64,000 nucleotides of DNA, from positions 1,066,226 through 1,130,225 of the forward strand of contig JACKJR010000001.1 of assembly GCA_020637855.1 (NCBI GenBank). Direction: 5' to 3'. A program made the translations under genes and the position numbers. The DNA comes from Rhodobiaceae bacterium (lineage in GTDB: Bacteria; Pseudomonadota; Alphaproteobacteria; Rhizobiales; Tepidamorphaceae). The number at the start of each line of letters is the position of its first letter. Positions within the stretch are counted from its first letter, which is position 1. Of the stretch, positions 32,322 to 41,815 are shown one piece after another. Below the pieces are notes generated by a model, which ran no database searches, was not told where the DNA came from, and saw only the letters and a list, made by a program, of their open reading frames with translations.

Positions 32322-34079
32322 ATGGACGTATTCAAGGATTTCGCGGCACGCGTGACCGCCGCGGTGGAAACACTGGCCGCAGAACGCGGCGTCGCATTGC
32401 CGGATGGGCTTCGTATTACCGTCGAGCCGCCGCGCGATGCGAGCCACGGCGATCTGGCCACCAACGCCGCGATGCTGCTGTCCAAGGTCTTTGCGTCCAG
32501 GCCGCGCGATCTGGCCGAAGAGATTGCGGCAAGGCTTTCCGGCGGCGGCGTGGCATCGATCGATATCGCGGGGCCGGGTTTCATCAATCTCAGACTTTCA
32601 CCGGCTTACTGGCTGCGCGTTCTGTCTGCCATCGTCGATGCGGGCGATTCGTACGGGAAATCGACGCTCGGCGGCATGGAACGCGTCAATGTCGAATATG
32701 TTTCGGCCAATCCGACCGGCCCGATGCATGTCGGGCACTGCCGTGGCGCCGTGGTCGGTGATGCACTGGCGAGCCTGCTGGAATTCGCAGGCTTCGAAGT
32801 CACGCGCGAGTACTACATCAATGATGCCGGCTCCCAGGTCGATGTTCTGGCCCGTTCGGCGTACATGCGCTACCGCGAAGCCTGCGGCGAGGATATCGGC
32901 GAGATTCCCGAAGGACTTTACCCCGGCGATTACCTGAAGCCGGTGGGCGTCACGCTGAAAGAGAAGTTTGGCGAGAGCCTGCTTGGAACGCCGGAAATCG
33001 AATGGCTGGAAACGGTTCGCCAGACCACCATCCACGCGATGATGGACATGATCCGCGAAGACCTTGCCGAACTCGGCATCGTCCACGACGTGTTCTTTTC
33101 CGAGCAGACGCTCACCAGAGGAAGCGAAGGCGATCTGGTGGCCGAGACCATCGCGGACCTGCGTACCCGCGATCTGATCTACGAAGGCCGCCTGCCGCCG
33201 CCCAAGGGGCAACTGCCGGAAGATTGGGAAGATCGTGAGCAGACCCTGTTCCGTTCAACCGGATTTGGCGATGATATTGACCGTCCGCTGATGAAATCGG
33301 ATGGAAGTTATACCTATTTCGCCAATGACATAGCCTATCATCGCAACAAATATCTGCGCGGTTTTAAGCGCCAGATCGATGTCTGGGGCGCCGATCATGG
33401 CGGCTACGTCAAGCGCATGACATCCGCGGTCAAGGCGATCAGCAATGGCGAGGCTTCGCTCGAGGTACGGCTGTGCCAGCTCGTAAAGCTGTTCCGCGCC
33501 GGCGAGCCCGTGCGCATGTCGAAACGGGCAGGGGATTTCATCACCCTGCGCGATGTGACGGATGAGGTTGGCCGCGACGTCGTGCGCTTCATGATGCTGA
33601 TGCGCAAGTCCGACGCACCGCTCGATTTCGATTTCGCCAAGGTCGTGGAACAGTCGAAGGACAACCCGGTGTTTTACGTCCAGTACGCGCATGCGCGGGC
33701 GAAATCGATTTTCCGCAACGCGGCCGAGGTATTCCCGTCGGTCTCGTTTCCGCTGCGTCCGCTACCTGCTGCGGATCTGTCTGAAATCGAAAACGAGCAT
33801 GATATTGCGCTTGTGCGCCGGTTGTCCGAATTCCCCAGGCTGATCGAAAGTGCCGCCGAAGCCGGCGAGCCGCATCGCATCGCATTCTACCTTTATGACC
33901 TCGCCAGCAGCTTCCACGGGCTGTGGACATTGGGCAAAGACCTGCCACAATTACGTTTTATTCATGAAAATAACGAACAACTAACAGCAGTTAGATTGCA
34001 TCTCGTGGCTGCGGTGGCCAATGTTGTCGCAGCGGGATTGTCCGTTCTGGGGGTTAGACCGGCAGAAGAGATGCGGTGA
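32322..34079 (+). CDS. argS: arginyl-tRNA synthetase
   Basis: A 585-residue class I synthetase. The N-terminal tRNA D-loop recognition domain begins at MDVFKDF. The HIGH motif is H-V-G-H in A-N-P-T-G-P-M-H-V-G-H (about residues 122-132). The KMSKS equivalent is R-M-S-K-R-A-G (about 400). A DALR anticodon-binding domain closes the protein. Length is usual. Confidence 0.97.
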   Translation: MDVFKDFAARVTAAVETLAAERGVALPDGLRITVEPPRDASHGDLATNAAMLLSKVFASRPRDLAEEIAARLSGGGVASIDIAGPGFINLRLSPAYWLRVLSAIVDAGDSYGKSTLGGMERVNVEYVSANPTGPMHVGHCRGAVVGDALASLLEFAGFEVTREYYINDAGSQVDVLARSAYMRYREACGEDIGEIPEGLYPGDYLKPVGVTLKEKFGESLLGTPEIEWLETVRQTTIHAMMDMIREDLAELGIVHDVFFSEQTLTRGSEGDLVAETIADLRTRDLIYEGRLPPPKGQLPEDWEDREQTLFRSTGFGDDIDRPLMKSDGSYTYFANDIAYHRNKYLRGFKRQIDVWGADHGGYVKRMTSAVKAISNGEASLEVRLCQLVKLFRAGEPVRMSKRAGDFITLRDVTDEVGRDVVRFMMLMRKSDAPLDFDFAKVVEQSKDNPVFYVQYAHARAKSIFRNAAEVFPSVSFPLRPLPAADLSEIENEHDIALVRRLSEFPRLIESAAEAGEPHRIAFYLYDLASSFHGLWTLGKDLPQLRFIHENNEQLTAVRLHLVAAVANVVAAGLSVLGVRPAEEMR

Positions 34080-34233
34080 TTGACCTCGGCCGGGACAGGG
34101 CTGGGCGAAAGACGGGCGGAAAGATCGCCGCTTGTTTGATCGCTCCGGAACTGACGATCCGGTGAACCGGGTTTCAGTGGGCTCTTAAGGGAGCCTGTTT
34201 GGACGCCCGGTTGCGCGTAAGAGGACTGGGCGC

Positions 34234-36138
34234 ATGACGCATGATCGATCCACCGGTGGTGACGATACACTTTTTGCCGATCTGGAACGCGAGCTTGGCG
34301 GACAGGATAGTTCCGCAAGCAGCACGTCCGGAAACGATCCCCTTGCAGAGCTCGCAAGACTGATCGAGGAAAGCCGTGGCGGCGCGGCCCCGGCTGCGCG
34401 GCCGGCTCAGCCGCAGCCAGCTGCTGCAGCTCCCCGCCCGCCGGAACCTCAGCCGCGGCAAGCCCCGGCACCTAAGTCCTACGGCGACGATATTGCCTCG
34501 GAACTTGAGGAATCTCTGCGCGGTATGGATTTCTCCACCGATGCTGATCCGTTCGCCCAGCCGGGCGACATGTCGAGCGACATGACCGCTCAGCCCGTGC
34601 CTCAGAAACCTGCTCCGCGGGAATCCCTTCCTGCTCCCGATCCTGTTCAGGCGTCGATGCCGTCAGGCGGCAATGCCGATGATCCGTTTGCCAGCCTTGA
34701 AAGCGCGCTTAGCCGCGTGGTTGCAGATAACAAGCATGAAGCGCCGCCATCAACCAGCCAGCCGGCCTATGGAACAGCTATGGCAGGCGGTCACAATCCA
34801 TACGCGGTACACACCGGCGGACACCATGGCTATGAGGCCGTGCCCGAGCCGGGCATCCAGTATGACGATGACGCTCCCGAGTTCACCGATCCGGATGAAG
34901 GCGCATCGCCATATGACGAAACCGGATATGAGTACGATGAAAGCCCACGTTCGCGGCGTGGCGTCTATGTTGTCGGCGCGTTGATAGGGCTTGTGGTTGT
35001 CGGTGGCGCTGCCGCCTATGGCTTCAAGTCTTTCATGAATGGTGGCGACGACGTTCCGCTTGTTCAGGCATCCAACGAACCTGTCAAAACCATGCCGGAA
35101 CAGACCACCCGGCCCGAACAGCAGGGCAAGCTCGTTTACGACCGCATCGGCGGGTCGAGCGACGATACGGCAAGCAGCCAGATCGTTCCGCGCGAGGAGC
35201 AGGTGGCGATTGGCGCTGATGGGCGTTCTGTTCGCGTTATTTCCGGCGAAGGAGCACCGCCTGCTCCGCCAACGGGCGCGGAAGACGATTCCAAGCGCGT
35301 AAGGACACTGACCGTTCGTCCGGATGGCCAGATCGAGACGCCTCCGCCGCCGCCGGCACCCAAACCTGTAGTCGCCGTCGAACAGCCCAGGCCCGCACCC
35401 GAGGCGGCTCCGGCAATTCAGTCGGAAGTGCCTGTGCCAAGGACGGCGCCTTCGCGTGTTGCAACCAACACCGGAAACACGCAGCAGCCGGTTTCCCAGC
35501 TTGATGTGCTCCGCCAGAATGCCCAGCGGGAGGCTCAAAGCCAGGGTGTGCCGCTGCCGCTGACGCGCCCGGCTCCGACGGCTTCCAGCGATGGCCAGAC
35601 GCAGATTCCCGTGGCCGTGGCGCCGGCTCAAATTCCGCCTGCGCCGCCAGCTGTCGTCCCTCAGCGGCAACCGGCTAGCGTTTCCATATCTGGCCGCGGA
35701 GCTGATGATCCCTCTGCAATCATAATCTCGACGCCTTCGCGCCAGCAGCGCGCGCCTGCACCGGCACCGGTTGTACAGCCGCGTACCAGCATTCCGGTTG
35801 CCGTAGCGCCTTCGCAGCCTTCAACGCAGCAAACCCGGGTTGCGGCAGCACCACGTCAAGCGCCCCCCGCCAGGCAGGCCGCCGCCCCGATTGCGTCAGG
35901 CTACGTTGTCCAGGTGGCTTCAAGCCGCAGTGAAGCCGATGCGCAATCGGCCCTGAGCCGGGTACAGGGACGAGCTGGCGGAGCGCTCAGCGGTTATCAG
36001 GGACAGGTTCAACGTGCCGATCTGGGCACGCGCGGTGTCTTCTTCCGGGCGGCCTTCGGTCCGATGCAGAGCTCGTCTGAAGCCAATTCGGTGTGTAACA
36101 AGCTGAAGTCGAGCGGTATCGACTGTTTCGTGCGCTGA
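34234..36138 (+). CDS. SPOR-domain cell-envelope protein
   Basis: A 634-residue bitopic protein: an N-terminal cytoplasmic part rich in Pro, Ala and Asp (to about residue 245), one membrane segment (V-Y-V-V-G-A-L-I-G-L-V-V-V-G-G-A near 247-268), a long Pro/Ala/Gln-rich periplasmic linker, and a C-terminal SPOR domain (Y-V-V-Q-V-A-S-S near 550, then F-F-R-A-A-F-G-P). SPOR domains bind glycan strands lacking stem peptides at division sites, so a role in division or wall remodelling is likely. Its place between argS and nagZ is typical for the order. Confidence 0.88.
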   Translation: MTHDRSTGGDDTLFADLERELGGQDSSASSTSGNDPLAELARLIEESRGGAAPAARPAQPQPAAAAPRPPEPQPRQAPAPKSYGDDIASELEESLRGMDFSTDADPFAQPGDMSSDMTAQPVPQKPAPRESLPAPDPVQASMPSGGNADDPFASLESALSRVVADNKHEAPPSTSQPAYGTAMAGGHNPYAVHTGGHHGYEAVPEPGIQYDDDAPEFTDPDEGASPYDETGYEYDESPRSRRGVYVVGALIGLVVVGGAAAYGFKSFMNGGDDVPLVQASNEPVKTMPEQTTRPEQQGKLVYDRIGGSSDDTASSQIVPREEQVAIGADGRSVRVISGEGAPPAPPTGAEDDSKRVRTLTVRPDGQIETPPPPPAPKPVVAVEQPRPAPEAAPAIQSEVPVPRTAPSRVATNTGNTQQPVSQLDVLRQNAQREAQSQGVPLPLTRPAPTASSDGQTQIPVAVAPAQIPPAPPAVVPQRQPASVSISGRGADDPSAIIISTPSRQQRAPAPAPVVQPRTSIPVAVAPSQPSTQQTRVAAAPRQAPPARQAAAPIASGYVVQVASSRSEADAQSALSRVQGRAGGALSGYQGQVQRADLGTRGVFFRAAFGPMQSSSEANSVCNKLKSSGIDCFVR

Positions 36139-36142
36139 GGAT

Positions 36143-36163
36143 GGGCCGGCGTGCCGGCTCTTT
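36143..36163 (+). terminator. candidate terminator after the SPOR gene
   Basis: Seven-base-pair stem GGGCCGG / CCGGCTC (one G-T pair) with a CGTG loop, then TTT. The short T-run makes it a weak or partial terminator ahead of nagZ. Confidence 0.45.
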
Positions 36164-36232
36164 GAAATCGGATGCCTGTGTAAAGGCGGTGGCGTTGCTT
36201 GACGCTGCCGCTTTTCTGTCTCTAATCAGCTG

Positions 36233-37252
36233 GTGGCCATTTTCTCCTATATCAGCGGCATCGCCGGGACGGTTCTGAATCCGGCGGAACGGGCGCTATT
36301 CTCGGAACGCCCGCCATGGGGCGCCATCCTTTTCGCGCGCAACATCGAAACACCCGATCAGGTCAGGAACCTCGTTGGCGAGTTCCGCGAGCTGCTCGGC
36401 CGGGATGATGCGCCTGTTCTGATCGATCAGGAAGGAGGGCGGGTTCAGCGTCTGCGCCCGCCGCACTGGCCGGCCTATCCTCCCGCAAGCGTCTTCGCCG
36501 ACATCTATGCAGATGATCCCGATGCCGCCCGGCGGGCGGCGTGGACCGGTGCGCGCCTGATTGGCGAGGATCTTCATGAACTGGGCATCAATGTCGATTG
36601 CCTGCCTGTCGCCGACATCAGCTTTCCCGAAACCCACGAGGTAATCGGAGACCGTGCCTATGGCGATACGGCGGAACAGGTCATCGAGCTTGCGGCTTCC
36701 GCATCAGAAGGCTTGATGCAGGCAGGCGTTCTGCCCGTGCTGAAACATATCCCCGGACATGGCCGGGCAACGGTCGACAGTCACATGGAATTGCCGCTCG
36801 TGAAGACGTCGCGCACGGAGCTGGAGCTGACGGATTTCGCTGCCTTTGCAGGACTTCACCATCTGCCCATGGCAATGACCGCGCACGTCATCTACACGAG
36901 CATCGATCCGGACAACCCCGCAACGACTTCCCGTATTGTCATCGACGAGGTGATCCGGGGGGATATTGGTTTCGACGGCCTGCTTATGAGCGATGACCTG
37001 TCGATGAAAGCGTTGTCCGGGCGGTTTGGAGAACGCACGGCGGCGGCGCTGGATGCGGGCTGTGATATCGCGCTCCATTGCAACGGCGACATGGAGGAAA
37101 TGCGCGCAGTAGCCGCTGGCGCGCGCGTGCTTTCAGGCGACGCTGCCGAGCGTGCCGACAGGGCGCTGGACCGTGCCGGGCGAATCGCTTGCGATACGGG
37201 CGCATTGCGCGAGGCGTTTGCCGCGCTGACCGGCTATGGAATGCCGTCATGA
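36233..37252 (+). CDS. nagZ: beta-N-acetylhexosaminidase, glycoside hydrolase family 3
   Basis: A 339-residue cytosolic GH3 enzyme. It has L-I-D-Q-E-G-G-R-V-Q-R-L-R, the catalytic loop K-H-I-P-G-H-G-R-A-T-V-D-S-H near residues 174-187, and the nucleophile aspartate in M-S-D-D-L-S-M. It removes GlcNAc from anhydromuropeptides during wall recycling. The start is taken as GTG 36233 because no in-frame ATG precedes the conserved N-terminus. The stop overlaps the scpA start (ATGA). Confidence 0.93.
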   Translation: MAIFSYISGIAGTVLNPAERALFSERPPWGAILFARNIETPDQVRNLVGEFRELLGRDDAPVLIDQEGGRVQRLRPPHWPAYPPASVFADIYADDPDAARRAAWTGARLIGEDLHELGINVDCLPVADISFPETHEVIGDRAYGDTAEQVIELAASASEGLMQAGVLPVLKHIPGHGRATVDSHMELPLVKTSRTELELTDFAAFAGLHHLPMAMTAHVIYTSIDPDNPATTSRIVIDEVIRGDIGFDGLLMSDDLSMKALSGRFGERTAAALDAGCDIALHCNGDMEEMRAVAAGARVLSGDAAERADRALDRAGRIACDTGALREAFAALTGYGMPS

Positions 37253-38040
37253 GCACAACGACTTTCGAGGAAGACACTCACGGCGTCCGCCCTGCCGGCC
37301 AGGAGCAGGCCGGCGAAGCCTTGATCGTCGATGTGGCCGGCTTCGAAGGGCCGCTTGATCTGTTGCTGGCCTTGGCGCGCGCGCAGAAGGTCGATCTGGC
37401 GCGCGTGTCCATTCTGGCGCTCGCAGAGCAATATCTGGGCTTCATCCAGACGGCACGCCAGCTGCGGCTGGAACTGGCTGCCGATTACCTGGTGATGGCG
37501 GCCTGGCTCGCATATCTGAAATCCAGGCTCCTGCTGCCTGAACCTGAGGATGACGAGCCGACCGGCGAAGAATTGGCGGAAGTGCTTGCATTCCGGCTTC
37601 GCAGGCTTGAATCCATGCGCGAAGCGGCCGCAAAGCTGATGAATCGCAACCGGTTGGGGCGTGACGTCTTCGCGCGCGGCCAACCTGAAGGGGTTACGGC
37701 AATCCGGCGCAGTTCATGGGATGCCGACCTGATCGATCTTCTGAAAGCCTATGCCGACCGGCGTCAGAAGAGCGTCCCGCGCACCTATGTCATGCGTTCG
37801 CGCGATGTGTGGCCTCTGGCGGATGCGCGCGAGGCGCTGACCCGTCTTCTGGGGCCGCTTGCGGACTGGACGCCGATCGATCGCATTCTTGCGTCCTATC
37901 TCGACGAGACGCCCGCGCGTGGATCGATCATGGCGAGCGGTTTTGCGGCAAGTCTGGAATTGGTGCGCGAAGGCATGGCCGAGTTACGACAGGACCGACA
38001 TTTCGCCCCATTGATGGTAAGATCGGCGCGGGGAGAGTGA
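37249..38040 (+). CDS. scpA: segregation and condensation protein A
   Basis: A 263-residue kleisin. The N-terminal helix bundle contains F-E-G-P-L-D-L-L-L-A-L-A-R-A-Q-K-V-D-L, and A-D-Y-L-V-M-A-A-W-L-A-Y-L-K-S-R-L-L-L. A winged-helix C-terminus follows. It bridges the Smc ATPase heads with ScpB. ATG 37249 overlaps nagZ by four bases; the frame is open upstream inside nagZ, but no conserved sequence lies there. Confidence 0.95.
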   Translation: MSTTTFEEDTHGVRPAGQEQAGEALIVDVAGFEGPLDLLLALARAQKVDLARVSILALAEQYLGFIQTARQLRLELAADYLVMAAWLAYLKSRLLLPEPEDDEPTGEELAEVLAFRLRRLESMREAAAKLMNRNRLGRDVFARGQPEGVTAIRRSSWDADLIDLLKAYADRRQKSVPRTYVMRSRDVWPLADAREALTRLLGPLADWTPIDRILASYLDETPARGSIMASGFAASLELVREGMAELRQDRHFAPLMVRSARGE

Positions 38041-38069
38041 GCCGGTCGGGCTTACGGAGTTTGGGGGCG

Positions 38070-38804
38070 ATGGCGGACAAAACAACACAGAGAACGCAGG
38101 AAATGGGCGACAACGGCGCGTTCAGTCCCAACGTTACGGTCCTTGCCACCCGTGCGGCGCAATTGCGCATGGTCGAGGCGCTCTTGTTTGCTGCCACCGA
38201 ACCCCTTGATGTTGCCTCGATTGCCGCGCGGATGCCGGACGGCTGCGATGTGCCGGCGCTGCTGAGCGAATTGCAGAACGAGTACGCCAAACGCGGCGTA
38301 AACCTTGCCAGGGTCGGTGACGGCTGGCGCTTCCGTACAGCCGATGATCTGTCGTTTCTGCTGCGCCAGGAACAGGTGGAGCAGAAGAAGCTGTCACGCG
38401 CGGCGCTGGAGACCCTGGCGATCGTCGCCTATCACCAGCCGGTAACACGTGCGGAAATCGAGGAAATACGCGGGGTATCCATCAGCCGCGGTGTTCTGGA
38501 TGTGCTTCTTGAGACGGGCTGGATTCGCATGCGCGGCCGCCGCCGCACACCGGGGCGTCCGGTGACCTATGGCACCACGCCTGGCTTCCTCGACCATTTC
38601 GGACTTGAAAACGTACGTGACCTGCCGGGGATGGACGAGCTGAAGGCCGCCGGATTGCTGCAGACCGAGATCCCGGAAAACCTCAAGGTTCCTTCACCCA
38701 GCGACGACGAAGCGCTGGCGCCCGACGAGGACCCGCTTGAGGAAGATGATGTCAACGAGGAGTTGGCGTCCATCTCCGATGAGGACGAGCCCTCCGCCAG
38801 CTAG
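38070..38804 (+). CDS. scpB: segregation and condensation protein B
   Basis: A 244-residue protein with two winged-helix domains: A-A-Q-L-R-M-V-E-A-L-L-F-A and S-R-A-A-L-E-T-L-A-I-V-A-Y-H-Q-P-V-T-R are diagnostic. It has an acidic C-terminal tail. It partners ScpA and Smc. ATG 38070 is preferred; the open frame before it lies inside scpA. Confidence 0.95.
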   Translation: MADKTTQRTQEMGDNGAFSPNVTVLATRAAQLRMVEALLFAATEPLDVASIAARMPDGCDVPALLSELQNEYAKRGVNLARVGDGWRFRTADDLSFLLRQEQVEQKKLSRAALETLAIVAYHQPVTRAEIEEIRGVSISRGVLDVLLETGWIRMRGRRRTPGRPVTYGTTPGFLDHFGLENVRDLPGMDELKAAGLLQTEIPENLKVPSPSDDEALAPDEDPLEEDDVNEELASISDEDEPSAS

Positions 38805-38916
38805 CTGGCCCGGATTTCCGGATTTTTCGACTCTGTTGGTCTATGTTTTTACGGCGAAACCGTTAGTTTGCGTGTTTCGCCGGTCTTGTGCCGGATTTAA
38901 GTTCGCCGGACAGGAT

Positions 38917-40065
38917 ATGACACAGCATCCCCCGTCACCACTCGAGAGCACCGCGCAGGGCAATGCCGTCGCCGGACCGCGTGCCCGTGCCGGGGCGACG
39001 ATTGCAGCGGAGGTGTCGTTTCGCGGCGTCCATCATGCCTACAACCGCACGCCGTCATTGCGCGGGATCGATCTTGAAATTGCGCCCGGTGAAGTGATCT
39101 GCCTGCTTGGCCCTTCTGGATGCGGCAAGTCGACGCTGCTGCGGCTGGCAGCCGGTCTGGAGAATCTCACGGCAGGCGAGATATTCATCAATCGCCGCCA
39201 GGTATCGAGCACGCACTCAACCATTCCGCCGGAAAAGCGTGGCGTCGGGCTGATGTTCCAGGACTATGCGCTGTTTCCGCACCTGAGCATTCTCGCCAAC
39301 GTGATGTTCGGCCTGAAGGGGCTGCAGCGGGCCGATGCCGAACGCGAGGCGATGAACGCGCTGGCCCGTCTCGGGCTGGAGGCTTATGCGAACAACTATC
39401 CACACGCGCTGTCGGGGGGAGAGCAGCAGCGTGTGGCGCTCGCCCGAGCCATTGTTCCGCGTCCGAACGTCCTGTTGATGGACGAACCGTTTTCGGGGCT
39501 CGACAAGCGGTTGCGCGATTCCGTGCGAGACGAGACGCTGTCGGTCTTGCGCGAGACACGCGCCACTTCGGTGCTCGTCACGCATGATCCCGAGGAAGCC
39601 ATGCGCATGGCGGACCGCATCGTATTGATGCGAAAAGGAAAAATCGTCCAGACGGGCAGTGCCCACGATCTCTACAACAACCCGATCGACATAGAGTCGG
39701 CACGCTTTTTTTCCGAAGTGAACGAGATCGTCACCGTTATCGAGAACGGTGCCGCCGTAACGCCGTTCGGGCGATATGATGCGCCCGACATTCCCGATGG
39801 AACCCCGGCCATCGTGTGTATCCGCCAGCAGGGCATCGAGGTTCTGGCTGCCGATCCCGATGACCGGCGCAACAGGTATGCCACGATCGAAGGCCGCATT
39901 CTGTCGCGTCGTTTCCTGGGAGAGGTGGATGTCGTCGATCTGGTCGTGAACGGTCTGGATCAGCAATTGACGGCGCGGGTGCGCGGGCTTTCGGGGGAAA
40001 ATCCCGGCAATGATGTCAGGGTTCGGGTGCGCCCGAGCGATGTCCTCGTTTTCCCCGCGCGCTGA
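38917..40065 (+). CDS. ABC transporter ATPase, Fe3+/polyamine type, without partner genes
   Basis: A 382-residue ATPase of the FbpC/PotA group: Walker A GPSGCGKS, signature LSGGEQQRVA, Walker B L-L-M-D-E-P, H-loop V-T-H-D-P-E-E-A, and a C-terminal TOBE-like region. All catalytic motifs are intact. No permease or binding protein lies beside it; neighbours are scpB and tatA. Thus it is an orphan whose transporter must be encoded elsewhere. The start at 38917 leaves about 35 low-complexity residues before the fold. Confidence 0.88.
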   Translation: MTQHPPSPLESTAQGNAVAGPRARAGATIAAEVSFRGVHHAYNRTPSLRGIDLEIAPGEVICLLGPSGCGKSTLLRLAAGLENLTAGEIFINRRQVSSTHSTIPPEKRGVGLMFQDYALFPHLSILANVMFGLKGLQRADAEREAMNALARLGLEAYANNYPHALSGGEQQRVALARAIVPRPNVLLMDEPFSGLDKRLRDSVRDETLSVLRETRATSVLVTHDPEEAMRMADRIVLMRKGKIVQTGSAHDLYNNPIDIESARFFSEVNEIVTVIENGAAVTPFGRYDAPDIPDGTPAIVCIRQQGIEVLAADPDDRRNRYATIEGRILSRRFLGEVDVVDLVVNGLDQQLTARVRGLSGENPGNDVRVRVRPSDVLVFPAR

Positions 40066-40170
40066 CAGGCCGGCTCTTTAATCATGCATGAGCGGGTGTG
40101 TTGCGGCGTGGGATCATGCCCTATATCTTCCCCGGCAACGCAGTCTTCCGGGTATAAGGAGTAATCGGTC

Positions 40171-40401
40171 ATGGCACCGAGTTGGTTCCAGATTCTGATC
40201 GTCATCGTTCTGCTCGTCCTGCTGTTCGGCAGAGGCAAGATTTCCGAGCTGATGGGCGATGTCGCCAAGGGCATCAAGAGCTTCAAGAAAGGTATGGCGG
40301 ACGATGATGACGCCGCCGACGAAGCCGGCGATGCCAAGACCATCGACCACCAGCCTGCAGAATCGGTCAAGCCGTCAAAGGCCAAGACCAAGGCAAGCTG
40401 A
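40171..40401 (+). CDS. tatA: Sec-independent translocase subunit TatA
   Basis: A 76-residue protein with one N-terminal membrane helix (S-W-F-Q-I-L-I-V-I-V-L-L-V-L-L-F-G), the F-G-R-G-K hinge, an amphipathic helix, and an acidic then Lys-rich tail. It forms the Tat pore with TatBC encoded next. Confidence 0.95.
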   Translation: MAPSWFQILIVIVLLVLLFGRGKISELMGDVAKGIKSFKKGMADDDDAADEAGDAKTIDHQPAESVKPSKAKTKAS

Positions 40402-40480
40402 GCGGCGCAAGCCCTCCAGCTTCGCCAAAATTGCGGTGCGCGGCAGGTTTTGAGTTGCCGCATCGCGTCAGGGCAGGCGC

Positions 40481-40924
40481 ATGTTCGACATCGGTTGGAG
40501 CGAAATGCTGGTTCTCGCCGTGGTCACGATCCTTGTGGTCGGACCGCGCGATCTGCCGCGCATGCTGCGCACCGTCGGCCAGTTCGTCGGCAAGGCCCGG
40601 CGCATGGCGGGCGAGTTCCAGCGTCAGTTCAATGACGCGCTCAAGGAAGCCGAACTGGATGATGTGAAAAAGAGCATCGACAGCGCGCGCAATGCGATTC
40701 CGAAAAACCCGATCAAGGAGAGCCTTGAGAGCATGGCCAAGGCAGGCTCAGACGTAAAAGCTGCCGTTGAGAAGCCGGTCAAGCCGGCATCCGCTGATCC
40801 CGCGTCCAGCGAGGCGCAACCGGCCGAGCCCATCAAGTCCTCCGGCACCTCGAAATCCGGAGCCTCTGCGAAGAAGCAGAATGCCGATCCCGAACCGTCG
40901 GCAACTTCAGGCGGCAATGAATGA
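40481..40924 (+). CDS. tatB: Sec-independent translocase subunit TatB
   Basis: A 147-residue protein beginning M-F-D-I-G-W-S-E-M-L-V, with one membrane helix, the G-P-R-D-L-P hinge and a long amphipathic helix, then a Pro/Ala/Ser tail. It binds Tat substrates with TatC. AGGG lies shortly upstream of ATG 40481. The stop overlaps tatC (ATGA). Confidence 0.95.
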   Translation: MFDIGWSEMLVLAVVTILVVGPRDLPRMLRTVGQFVGKARRMAGEFQRQFNDALKEAELDDVKKSIDSARNAIPKNPIKESLESMAKAGSDVKAAVEKPVKPASADPASSEAQPAEPIKSSGTSKSGASAKKQNADPEPSATSGGNE

Positions 40925-41721
40925 GCAGCAGCGAAGACGATATCGAGGCTTCGAAGGCCCCGCTGATCGAGCACCTGATCGAACTCAGGCAGCGGCTGAT
41001 GTGGTCGATGGCTGCATTCCTTATCTGCTCCATCGGCTGCTTCTTCATTGCCGACGACATCTTCAACCTTCTGCTCAAGCCCTATGAATGGGCAATCGGC
41101 GACCGTCACGAGCTGGAACTGATCTACACCGCGCCGCAGGAGTATTTCATCACCCAGCTCAAGCTGAGCGTGTTCGGCGGGTTTTTCATTTCCTTCCCGA
41201 TTATCGCCACGCAGCTGTACCGCTTCGTCGCCCCCGGTCTCTACAAACACGAGCGCTCCGCCTTCGTGCCGTATCTGGTCGCAACCCCGATCCTCTTCGT
41301 GATCGGCGCATCGGTGGTCTTTTTCATCGTCATGCCGCTGGCGCTGTCGTTCTTTTCCAGCATGGAGCAGGCTGGTGGGGAGGGGCTTGCCAAGATTTCA
41401 CTGCTGCCGAAGGTGAGTGAATATCTCGGCCTGACCATGTCTCTGATCCTTGCTTTCGGATTGTGTTTCCAGCTTCCGGTCATCCTGACGCTGCTGGCCC
41501 GTGCCGGTCTCGTCACCGCCGACATGCTGCGCCATGGCCGTCGCTATGCCATCGTTGCGGTCTTCGGCGCGGCAGCCATCCTGACGCCGCCCGATCTGTT
41601 CAGCCAGACCGGCCTTGCGCTGCCGACGTTGCTTCTCTACGAAGCATCCATCCTGGCGGTTCGTCAGGTTGAGAAGCGTCGCGAACGCAACGCCGGGGAA
41701 TCCGAAGCACAGGCCGGCTGA
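40921..41721 (+). CDS. tatC: Sec-independent translocase subunit TatC
   Basis: A 266-residue protein with six membrane segments and the TatC hallmarks H-L-I-E-L-R-Q-R-L near residue 19, and F-x-x-F-P near residue 95. It recognises twin-arginine signal peptides. It is coupled to tatB by a four-base overlap and followed by serS after 94 bases. Confidence 0.96.
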   Translation: MSSSEDDIEASKAPLIEHLIELRQRLMWSMAAFLICSIGCFFIADDIFNLLLKPYEWAIGDRHELELIYTAPQEYFITQLKLSVFGGFFISFPIIATQLYRFVAPGLYKHERSAFVPYLVATPILFVIGASVVFFIVMPLALSFFSSMEQAGGEGLAKISLLPKVSEYLGLTMSLILAFGLCFQLPVILTLLARAGLVTADMLRHGRRYAIVAVFGAAAILTPPDLFSQTGLALPTLLLYEASILAVRQVEKRRERNAGESEAQAG

Positions 41722-41815
41722 CGTCTGTCGAACGGGATTTGGACCGGGCATTTGCCTTCGTGCGTGATCCTGTATCGTGTAACACGCGAAATCACACATC
41801 TTGAACGGCATTTAA

